Positions 57,459 to 64,000 of a DNA stretch of 64,000 nt are shown here, piece by piece. The position numbers and the translations under genes were made by a program. Source of the stretch: UBA1672 sp965263215 (GTDB lineage Bacteria > Pseudomonadota > Alphaproteobacteria > Micavibrionales > Micavibrionaceae). The notes under the pieces were generated by a model. That model had not been told where the DNA came from, did no database searches, and saw only the letters and a program-made list of their open reading frames with translations. Every line of letters begins with the position of its first letter. Position 1 is the stretch's first letter. Location: assembly GCA_965263215.1 (NCBI GenBank), contig OZ253663.1, positions 992,001 through 1,056,000 on the forward strand. Reading direction: 5' to 3'.

Positions 57459-59534
57459 ATGAACGCAGCATTATTCGACATGGAATTTGAAGATGCGAAG
57501 GCGCGACATAAGGCTTTGGCCGAAAAAATGCGCACCGCTGATCATGCGTATTATGCGGATGATACGCCAATTATTGATGATGCGGCGTATGATAAATTGC
57601 GCCAAGAATTAGAAGAGATTGAAACAAAACATCCTGATTTGATTACGCCAGATAGCCCCACCCAAAAAGTAGGGGCTGCACCATCCAAAGGCTTTAAAAA
57701 AGTACAGCATGCTCTGCCGATGCTTTCGCTGTCGAATGTGTTTAGTGCAGAAGATGTTGATGGTTTTCTTGATAAAATCAGGCGGTTTTTGGGATTGCCT
57801 GATGATGAACCGATTGAAATTGTTGCGGAACCGAAAATTGACGGATTGTCATGTTCCTTACGGTATGAAAACCGCAAACTGGTTCAAGCCGCAACGCGCG
57901 GTGATGGCGCGGAAGGTGAGGACATCACCGCCAATATCAACACAATGGATTGCATCCCGAAAACCTTACCGAAAGACGCACCAGATATATTGGAAGTACG
58001 CGGCGAGATATATATGGGGCGCAAGGCGTTTGAAAAACTCAATAAGGCGCAAGAAGAAGCGGGCAAAGATGGCTTTGCTAATCCGCGCAATGCCGCGGCG
58101 GGTAGTGTTCGTCAACTTGATTCATCTGTAACAGCTGCTCGGGAGCTTGGGTTTTTCGGTTATGCTTTGGGTGAAGTGTCGGAAAGTTTTGCGGATACGC
58201 AGGACGGAATCAGGCAAAAACTGATTGATTGGGACATCCCCGAAACACCTTATGCATTGTGCAATAGCACACAAGAAATGATGCATTTCTATGACGGGTT
58301 TTTGGCATCACGCCCCGATCTGGATTATGAAATTGACGGTATTGTTTATAAAGTTAATCGTCTGGATTTGCAGGAGCGTTTGGGCTTTGTTTCCCGCGCG
58401 CCGCGTTGGGCAACGGCACATAAATTCCCCGCTGAACAAGCGGTTACACGCATTAACGCGATTGATATTCAGGTTGGTCGTACAGGCGCGTTGACCCCTG
58501 TGGCGCGGTTAGAGCCGATTACCGTAGGCGGTGTGGTTGTATCAAATGCGACGCTTCATAATGAAGACGAGATTGAGCGCAAGGATATTCGTGTTGGTGA
58601 TACGGTCGTTATTCAGCGCGCTGGTGATGTGATTCCACAGGTCGTAAAAGTCATGGAAGATAAGCGCACAGGAAAAGAAGAGGCTTTCACGCCGCTATCC
58701 GAATGCCCCGAATGTGGATCAAAGGCGGTGCGTGAAGAAGGCGAAGCGGTGCGCCGATGCACTGGCGGTTTGACCTGTCCGAAACAGGCGGTTGAGCGTT
58801 TGAAACATTTTGTGTCCCGTTTGGCGTTCGATATTGACGGGTTGGGCGATAAGATTATCCAGTCTTTCTGGGAAGAGGAACTTATCCAAAATCCCGCTGA
58901 TATCTTTACCCTTGAGGAGCGTAATAAGGGCAGTTTAACGCCTATTCGTGCGCGCGAAGGGTGGGGTGATTTGTCCGAGAAGAACCTCTTTGAGTCCATC
59001 AATGAACGCCGCACAATACCATTTAACCGTTTTATTTATGCACTGGGGATCAGGCAAATTGGTGAGGCCACAGCAAAACGCCTTGCAGCCACTTATGGTG
59101 ATTTGAATACCTTGAAGGGACAAATGATTGCCGCGCAAGACGGAGAAAGTGAAGCTTTCGCAGATTTGATTTCGATTGAAGATATCGGCCCCGCCGTGGC
59201 GCGTGATTTGGTGGCGTTTTTTGCGGAAGATCATAATTTAGATATTCTGGAACAGCTAAACAGTCATTTGAATATTCAGCCTTACGATATGCCGCAAACA
59301 TCGGATAGCCCAGTCGCCGGAAAAACCGTGGTGTTTACCGGCACATTATCCAAGACAACACGCGCGGAGGCCAAGGCCAAGGCAGAAACATTAGGCGCGA
59401 AAGTGTCGGGATCGGTATCAAAAAAGACAGATCTTGTGATTGCAGGGGAAGATGCAGGATCGAAGTTGAAAAAAGCCACAGAGCTTGGTGTCACAGTGCT
59501 CAGCGAAGATGAGTGGATTGACCTGATTTCATAA
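57459..59534 (+). CDS. ligA: NAD-dependent DNA ligase LigA
   Basis: LigA, 691 residues, seals nicks in replication. Ordered domains: Ia (YYADDTPIIDDAAYDKLR), adenylation domain with the catalytic K126 in EPKIDG and GDGAEGEDIT, the OB fold, a four-cysteine zinc finger (CPECG...CTGG...CP), helix-hairpin-helix repeats and a C-terminal BRCT domain (VAGKTVVFTGTLSKTTRAEA). This is the essential replicative ligase. A terminator hairpin follows. Confidence 0.97.
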   Translation: MNAALFDMEFEDAKARHKALAEKMRTADHAYYADDTPIIDDAAYDKLRQELEEIETKHPDLITPDSPTQKVGAAPSKGFKKVQHALPMLSLSNVFSAEDVDGFLDKIRRFLGLPDDEPIEIVAEPKIDGLSCSLRYENRKLVQAATRGDGAEGEDITANINTMDCIPKTLPKDAPDILEVRGEIYMGRKAFEKLNKAQEEAGKDGFANPRNAAAGSVRQLDSSVTAARELGFFGYALGEVSESFADTQDGIRQKLIDWDIPETPYALCNSTQEMMHFYDGFLASRPDLDYEIDGIVYKVNRLDLQERLGFVSRAPRWATAHKFPAEQAVTRINAIDIQVGRTGALTPVARLEPITVGGVVVSNATLHNEDEIERKDIRVGDTVVIQRAGDVIPQVVKVMEDKRTGKEEAFTPLSECPECGSKAVREEGEAVRRCTGGLTCPKQAVERLKHFVSRLAFDIDGLGDKIIQSFWEEELIQNPADIFTLEERNKGSLTPIRAREGWGDLSEKNLFESINERRTIPFNRFIYALGIRQIGEATAKRLAATYGDLNTLKGQMIAAQDGESEAFADLISIEDIGPAVARDLVAFFAEDHNLDILEQLNSHLNIQPYDMPQTSDSPVAGKTVVFTGTLSKTTRAEAKAKAETLGAKVSGSVSKKTDLVIAGEDAGSKLKKATELGVTVLSEDEWIDLIS

Positions 59535-59537
59535 AAA

Positions 59538-59559
59538 AAGGCATCCAATTTGATGCCTT
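59538..59559. terminator. hairpin between convergent ligA and a small gene
   Basis: A perfect 8-bp stem (AAGGCATC / GATGCCTT) with a 6-nt loop. On the minus strand it is followed by seven T, making a good terminator for the leftward gene at 59582; on the plus strand the T-run is looser (AATTTT), so it may also serve ligA. Confidence 0.7.
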
Positions 59560-59581
59560 AATTTTCAATATTAGCGCAATT

Positions 59582-59818
59582 TTAAACGGCCTCTTGCTTA
59601 TCACGAAGCTCGTATAATTTGCTCATGGCGTGCTCAATCTCAGGCGGGTAATCACGACGTTCAACAAATTCACCGCCGCCAGTGTTGCGTGTCATGGCTT
59701 GTTCCAAAGCACGTGTTAACAGCTCGGAGATTTTTAGATCATCCTGATCTAACGCGAGTTCCAACGCGGACAAAATCCGGTCACTCAAACGAATTTGTTC
59801 TCTATTCATATCGCCCAT
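59582..59818 (-). CDS. small hypothetical protein, 78 aa
   Basis: This short protein has a predicted helix-turn-like first half (REQIRLSDRILSALELALDQ, ISELLTRALEQAM) and a second half with RRDYPPEIEHAMSKLYELRDK. I do not know its function; the first half could be a ribbon-helix or helical dimer, but nothing proves DNA binding. GGAG lies 9 nt before the ATG. A GANTC site (59841-59845) lies upstream in the short gap. Confidence 0.6.
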   Translation of the reverse strand: MGDMNREQIRLSDRILSALELALDQDDLKISELLTRALEQAMTRNTGGGEFVERRDYPPEIEHAMSKLYELRDKQEAV

Positions 59819-59861
59819 TTTTATATACTCCTTTATTCGAGATTCTCATCTTGCACTGTAA

Positions 59862-60857
59862 TCAGAAAGGTTTCAAGGTTTCCGGCCTGTCTATAATTGT
59901 TTCTTGAACAAGTTCGTAGAAATAGCCTAGAAAATTGTTTCTAAACTCATCCTTTTCCATCAAAAGTTCGTGATAGGCGTTAGGGTAGTCCATCACTTTG
60001 GCGTTTGGCATTTTGGCGATAACAGATAGTGCCAAATCATTATCAACCAAATCTTCTTTCCCCGGCAGACCAAAAAGGCATGGTGTTTCGATCGGGAATT
60101 TTTGCATTGATTTTTTAAGGGCTATGCAGGAAAGCTGTGCCTCATGCACCCACCTGAATGTGACATCACCGCATTGAAGTTCGGGGGCATGCTCGCACCA
60201 TAAATTATCAATATTCTCACGCACAGGGTCAGAGCTAAGCCTTGCGCGTTCTATTCTTTTCCCCCAATCATTGCCAGTGGGGACATATCGCGAACCCGCG
60301 AAAAGCTTACACATTGCCGAAACGCCTAAAAGTAATTTTTGCGGATAGGGCGCGAAGGCCTTTATACCGATCATCGGCGCACTGAGCGCGGCACATTCGA
60401 ATGTATTCGGGTATTTACACATGTAACGCATTGCGGTATGTGCCCCCATGGAATGCGCAAGAAGGGCGAGTGGTATGCGCCCCTTATCGGGGTGAACGCT
60501 GGAATGTTTTATATATTCCAAAATGAAATATTGAAGATCCTCGATATCGGCATCAAAACCATGGCTGTGGCGTTTTTGTGGATTTTTCAGGAAGCGCGTT
60601 GATTTCCCCTGACCCGCCCAGTCACACGTCCAAAAGGCAAGGTTATGCTCCAGACACCATTGTGCGACTTCGAAGTATTTTTCTGAAAATTCGCGAACGC
60701 CCTGAAGGCAAACGACCACGGCATCGGGAATACTGTCTTTTGGAAAGACTGATCCAAAACGTATATGACGCCCCTCACGCTCAAAGCTGTGCCAGCGCCA
60801 CCCTTCGGGCATGTGGAATTGGGGTTTTAAATCCGGTGGATGTATGTTTTGGGTCAT
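59862..60857 (-). CDS. alpha/beta hydrolase, lysophospholipase / monoacylglycerol lipase-like
   Basis: This 331-residue hydrolase (from the ATG at 60857; the frame opens 27 bp earlier at a GTG) has LQGVREFSEKYFEVAQW, DWAGQGKS, the nucleophile elbow LLAHSMGAH and a late GLPGKEDLVDNDL and YHELLMEKDEFR that supply Asp and His. This fits Hydrolase_4, the PldB/monoglyceride lipase type. There is no signal peptide. It probably acts on lysophospholipids or monoacylglycerols; the substrate is inferred from family only. Confidence 0.82.
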   Translation of the reverse strand: MTQNIHPPDLKPQFHMPEGWRWHSFEREGRHIRFGSVFPKDSIPDAVVVCLQGVREFSEKYFEVAQWCLEHNLAFWTCDWAGQGKSTRFLKNPQKRHSHGFDADIEDLQYFILEYIKHSSVHPDKGRIPLALLAHSMGAHTAMRYMCKYPNTFECAALSAPMIGIKAFAPYPQKLLLGVSAMCKLFAGSRYVPTGNDWGKRIERARLSSDPVRENIDNLWCEHAPELQCGDVTFRWVHEAQLSCIALKKSMQKFPIETPCLFGLPGKEDLVDNDLALSVIAKMPNAKVMDYPNAYHELLMEKDEFRNNFLGYFYELVQETIIDRPETLKPF

Positions 60858-60932
60858 GTAACCTTCGTAAATAATATCAAGCACTTAATGTACTTTTGTA
60901 TTATGCCGTAAAATACTTAACAGAATACAAAA

Positions 60933-62321
60933 TTATTCGATGGCTTTAATAATGTCTTCGGTCATCTTTTTGGCATCACCAAGCAACATCATGGTGTTGT
61001 CGCCATAGAAAAGCGGGTTATCGATGCCGGCATAGCCAGAACCGAGCGAGCGTTTCACGAATAATACTGTTTTTGCATCCTCAACATCCAGTACGGGCAT
61101 ACCGTAAATAGGCGAAGCGGAGTCGTTCTTAGCGGCGGGGTTAGTAATATCGTTCGCACCGATTACATAGGCGACATCAGCTTGTGCGAAATCGCGATTA
61201 ATGTCTTCCATTTCAAAGACTTCGTCGTAAGGCACGTTGGCCTCAGCCAGCAGAACATTCATATGCCCTGGCATGCGCCCGGCCACAGGGTGGATCGCGT
61301 ATTTCACATCAACACCTTCTTTTTTCAAGATGTCGGCCATTTCACGCAAGGCGTGCTGTGCCTGAGCAACAGCCATACCGTAACCGGGAATGATAATGAC
61401 TTTTGATGCGTTTTTCATGATATAGGCTGCATCTTCTGCTGCGCCGATTTTGGCGTTTCGATCACCCAAATCTTCTGCGGCGCCTGCGACATCATCGCCG
61501 CCAAAACCACCTAAGATGACGTTAAAGAATGAGCGGTTCATGCCTTTACACATAATGTAGGACAGAATTGCACCGGATGACCCGACAAGCGCACCTGTGA
61601 TAATCAGAAGATTATTGTGGAGCGTGAAGCCAATACCAGCCGCGGCCCAACCTGAATAAGAGTTCAGCATGGACACAATAACGGGCATATCCGCGCCGCC
61701 GATTGGAATAATCATCAATATACCTAAGGATAGCGCGACGATGGCTATCATCCAAAACCAGAAGGCACTGCCTGTCCAACATAGTAATATAATCATCAAG
61801 AATAGCGCACCGCCGAGCATGGCGTTTAATTTATGCTGTCCTGAAAAGACGATGGGTTTACCGGAAATGCGCCCCTGTAATTTACCCCACGCCACTAATG
61901 ATCCTGTAAAGGTTAGAGCACCAATGGCAAGGCCAAGTGCCATTTCAATCAAGCTTAATGTTTTAATTTCGCCGGGTACGCCAATGCCGTAGGCTTCGGG
62001 GTTGTAAAACGCCGCACCTGCAACACAAACCGCGGCCAAACCAACAAGAGAGTGAAACGCCGCCATCAATTCAGGCAGTGATGTCATTTCAATGTTTTTG
62101 GCGATATACGCACCGATTGATCCCCCTAAGGCGATACCAATAATAATCCATGACCATCCGGCAATTTGCGGAGAAAGTAGGGTGGTGACGATTGCTAAAC
62201 CCATACCAACCATACCGTAAGTCAGGCCGCGGCGCGCCGTTTCAGGGTGCGATAAACCGCGCAATGAAAGTATGAATAAAATTGATGCGGTCAAATATGC
62301 GAGTGATGAAAGTATTGCCAT
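60933..62321 (-). CDS. pntB: NAD(P) transhydrogenase subunit beta
   Basis: PntB, 462 residues, has about nine transmembrane helices in its first 270 residues and the C-terminal NADP(H)-binding domain III (IIPGYGMAVAQAQHALREMA, HPVAGRMPGHMNVLLAEA, VIGANDITNPAA, KRSLGSGYAG). With the alpha chains it couples proton entry to transfer of hydride from NADH to NADP. It is separated from pntAB by an unrelated gene at 62359-62973. Confidence 0.96.
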   Translation of the reverse strand: MAILSSLAYLTASILFILSLRGLSHPETARRGLTYGMVGMGLAIVTTLLSPQIAGWSWIIIGIALGGSIGAYIAKNIEMTSLPELMAAFHSLVGLAAVCVAGAAFYNPEAYGIGVPGEIKTLSLIEMALGLAIGALTFTGSLVAWGKLQGRISGKPIVFSGQHKLNAMLGGALFLMIILLCWTGSAFWFWMIAIVALSLGILMIIPIGGADMPVIVSMLNSYSGWAAAGIGFTLHNNLLIITGALVGSSGAILSYIMCKGMNRSFFNVILGGFGGDDVAGAAEDLGDRNAKIGAAEDAAYIMKNASKVIIIPGYGMAVAQAQHALREMADILKKEGVDVKYAIHPVAGRMPGHMNVLLAEANVPYDEVFEMEDINRDFAQADVAYVIGANDITNPAAKNDSASPIYGMPVLDVEDAKTVLFVKRSLGSGYAGIDNPLFYGDNTMMLLGDAKKMTEDIIKAIE

Positions 62322-62358
62322 GCGTGCGTTCCTGCTATGCCTTTATATATTTGTCGGT

Positions 62359-62973
62359 TTAATCGTCTGCTTCCGGTGAGCAATCTATGCCCGATTCCAG
62401 ATATTCCGGGCTGTGATATTTCTCTGTGAAATTTTTGTAATGCGCTGGTAGGTATTTAACCGCGCTGTCCAAGCAATAGAGATTAATTAATCGTGCGTTA
62501 TCAACCTCGTATCCGCGAATTTCACCGTTATCCAATTTTGCCATGATGCTGCCCAAAGAGTTTTTATTGGGCGTCGGTGAGATAGAAACAATAATTTCAT
62601 CTAACACCACCGCATCTTCATAAAGTTCTTCCGGTGGGTTCAGGCGCGCAGAAAAATAATGGCCTGACTTGATGTCGTTCCATTTATTTTCAACGCTGCC
62701 ACTATCGCGGTTGATCTTCTGCGTTAGAACGCTGGAGGCGTGGGTGTTTTCAGTGTTTGTGTTAAATGCGCTGATAATATGCTCTAACAAAATTTTTGAA
62801 TCTTTTTCATGCACAAACATAGGCTGACCGTTTTTGTTGATGACAACTTTTCCGGTTTCCTGATCGGTATAATCCTGAACGTAGGGCACATATACTTCAT
62901 CATCGTTATCTTTCGCTGTGGCGTATGAAAACGGAAGGAGTAGGGCTGTTAGGAATAGTAATACTCTAGTCAT
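62359..62973 (-). CDS. secreted hypothetical protein inserted in the pnt operon
   Basis: I do not recognise this 204-residue protein. The ATG at 62973 follows AAAGGAT and begins a signal peptide (TRVLLFLTALLLPFSYATA). The longer frame from 63033 overlaps pntAB and is rejected. The mature part is acidic and polar, starting DNDDEVYVPYVQDYTD, with two cysteines near the C terminus (LYCLDS, GIDCSP) that could pair. It starts 4 bp after the pntAB stop and precedes pntB, so it is cotranscribed with transhydrogenase genes, an unusual setting for a periplasmic protein. Confidence 0.7.
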   Translation of the reverse strand: MTRVLLFLTALLLPFSYATAKDNDDEVYVPYVQDYTDQETGKVVINKNGQPMFVHEKDSKILLEHIISAFNTNTENTHASSVLTQKINRDSGSVENKWNDIKSGHYFSARLNPPEELYEDAVVLDEIIVSISPTPNKNSLGSIMAKLDNGEIRGYEVDNARLINLYCLDSAVKYLPAHYKNFTEKYHSPEYLESGIDCSPEADD

Positions 62974-62977
62974 GGTT

Positions 62978-63403
62978 TTATCCTTTTTTCTGGAACATGT
63001 GGAGCATGCGCTTTGTGATAATAAAGCCGCCAAAAATATTTACAGATGCAAAAACAACGGCCAAAAAGCCAAGAAGGCTTGAAAATCCTGAGACAGACGC
63101 CGTACCCGTCGCGAGCACTGCCCCAACAATAATCACAGATGATATGGCGTTTGTGATACCCATCAATGGTGAGTGCAAAGCAGGCGTTACGCGCCAGACA
63201 ACGTGGTATCCAACAAAACATGCCAAAACAAAAACGGTTAATCCGGTGATAATGAAAGGTTCCGAATGGACGCCACTTTCGGAGATAACAGAACCGGCTT
63301 CCGCGGCCAAGCGTTCTGCTTCAGCGGCTTGGGTGCGAAAAGTTTCCGCTAATTCCTGAAGGCTATCTTTGAATGTTTTTACGTTTTCAGAGTTCTCAGA
63401 CAT
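62978..63403 (-). CDS. pntAB: NAD(P) transhydrogenase alpha subunit, membrane part
   Basis: This 141-residue protein has a helical, Ala/Glu-rich N-terminal extension (about 1-45) followed by three or four transmembrane helices, with LTVFVLACFVGYHVVW, TPALHSPLMGITNAISSVIIVGA and NIFGGFIITKRMLHMF. It is the membrane half of the alpha chain, a separate gene in alphaproteobacteria but fused in E. coli. The gene lies 12 bp after pntAA. Confidence 0.93.
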   Translation of the reverse strand: MSENSENVKTFKDSLQELAETFRTQAAEAERLAAEAGSVISESGVHSEPFIITGLTVFVLACFVGYHVVWRVTPALHSPLMGITNAISSVIIVGAVLATGTASVSGFSSLLGFLAVVFASVNIFGGFIITKRMLHMFQKKG

Positions 63404-63415
63404 CGTTCTTTATCC

Positions 63416-64000
63416 TTAAGCTTTCTTGGGAGTACTTTTCTTTTTGTCACTATCCGCATCTTTGGCATCAGCTTCTTTTTTCTTAGGAGCTGCTTTTTTA
63501 GCCGTGGCTTTTTTTTCTGCGAAGTTCGGGTGAACGATTTCACCGCCACGTGTCATGCAAACGCCTTGAATGATTTCATCATCCCAATCAATGGCGAGTT
63601 TTTTACTGTCGGTGTCGTTGATCAAATTCAACAAGTTCAACAGGTTTTTCGCATACAAAGCCGACGCATCTGCGGCCAAACGGCTCGGGACGTTTAAATG
63701 CCCAACGATGGTCACATCATTTTTGATGACAACCTCACCGGCCTTTGACGCATCGCAGTTACCACCGGTTTCCACGGCCAAATCAACGATAACAGACCCC
63801 GGTTTTATGGATTTAACCATGTCACTCGTAATCAGTTTTGGTGCGGGTCTGCCCGGGATGAGCGCAGTTGTGATAACGATATCTTGCTTGGCGATATGCT
63901 TTTCAACCAGTTCGGCCTGTTTCTTCTTATAATCCGCTGACATTTCCTTGGCATATCCACCTGCGGTTTCGGCCTGTTTAAATTCATCATCCTCAACGGC
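63416..64000 (-). CDS. pntAA: NAD(P) transhydrogenase alpha subunit, NAD-binding part (5' end cut)
   Basis: The frame is open to the window edge, so the N-terminal half is missing. What is seen is the C-terminal part of the NAD(H)-binding domain I with GGYAKEMS, DIVITTALIPGRPAPKLIT, SVIVDLAVETGGNCD and NVPSRLAADASALYAKN. The last 33 residues are an extra Lys/Ala/Asp-rich tail (KKATAKKAAPKKKEADAK...) after a more typical end, which is not usual for PntAA. It heads the leftward pnt genes seen here. Confidence 0.93.
   Translation of the reverse strand, partial: AVEDDEFKQAETAGGYAKEMSADYKKKQAELVEKHIAKQDIVITTALIPGRPAPKLITSDMVKSIKPGSVIVDLAVETGGNCDASKAGEVVIKNDVTIVGHLNVPSRLAADASALYAKNLLNLLNLINDTDSKKLAIDWDDEIIQGVCMTRGGEIVHPNFAEKKATAKKAAPKKKEADAKDADSDKKKSTPKKA

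Noticed and set aside
1..64000. tRNA or rRNA genes, CRISPR arrays, insertion sequences, phage genes
   Set aside because: I looked for cloverleaf cores, regularly spaced repeats, terminal inverted repeats and transposase or integrase motifs and saw none; a covariance-model scan would be needed to be certain for tRNAs.

Overview
This window looks like a chromosomal segment of an alphaproteobacterium of moderate GC (my estimate by eye is mid-40s percent). The evidence is the order mraZ-rsmH-ftsL-ftsI-murE-x-mraY-murD-ftsW-murG-murC-murB-//-ddl-ftsQ-ftsA-ftsZ-lpxC-x-bamD-recN-ligA, the split pntAA/pntAB/pntB transhydrogenase, a class A RNase P RNA, a PodJ-like polar protein and clustered GANTC sites before ftsZ and ddl. 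A Micavibrio-like lineage is possible but cannot be settled from the sequence alone. I saw no tRNA or rRNA gene, CRISPR array, insertion sequence or prophage; this is core chromosome with some lineage-specific genes.

Layout. 1-7.5 kb: a truncated ABC-F ATPase; a divergent lysine-catabolism pair (2-oxoadipate dioxygenase hglS and aminoadipate-semialdehyde dehydrogenase amaB); a thioredoxin-fold protein; mtnP; and two small paralogous proteins of an unrecognised family. 7.5-13.4 kb: a leftward assimilatory sulfate operon cysG-cysH-cysJ-cysI facing an Rrf2-family regulator, with a 23-bp palindrome between them. 13.5-17.5 kb: tamA-tamB for outer-membrane assembly. 17.5-30.9 kb: mixed housekeeping genes, including a formate/nitrite-type channel with a newly read 52-residue membrane partner, a PodJ-like scaffold, an Atm1-type exporter, slyX, dusB, a D-2-hydroxyglutarate dehydrogenase, an exported MsrA and an amidase. 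30.9-31.6 kb: rnpB, a bidirectional terminator and a 31-residue ORF.

32-59.5 kb is the division and cell wall cluster. Its main peculiarity concerns murF. The usual murF slot between murE and mraY holds a 153-residue protein resembling only the C-terminal domain of MurF. A membrane-anchored MurF-like ligase lies on the opposite strand between murB and ddl, overlapping an alpha/beta hydrolase gene and followed by a DUF2147 gene. Upstream of mraZ is a run of four NYCCA units at an exact 10-bp period, a good candidate for the MraZ operator. The ftsZ upstream region holds three GANTC sites within 44 bp and a perfect DnaA box, suggesting Caulobacter-like cell-cycle control.

59.5-64 kb: a small protein gene, a lysophospholipase-like hydrolase and the pnt operon, which carries an unexpected secreted protein between pntAB and pntB. 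Functional links across the window include 2-oxoadipate to D-2-hydroxyglutarate (hglS) to 2-oxoglutarate (the FAD dehydrogenase), sulfate reduction with siroheme supply in one operon, and NADPH supply by pnt.
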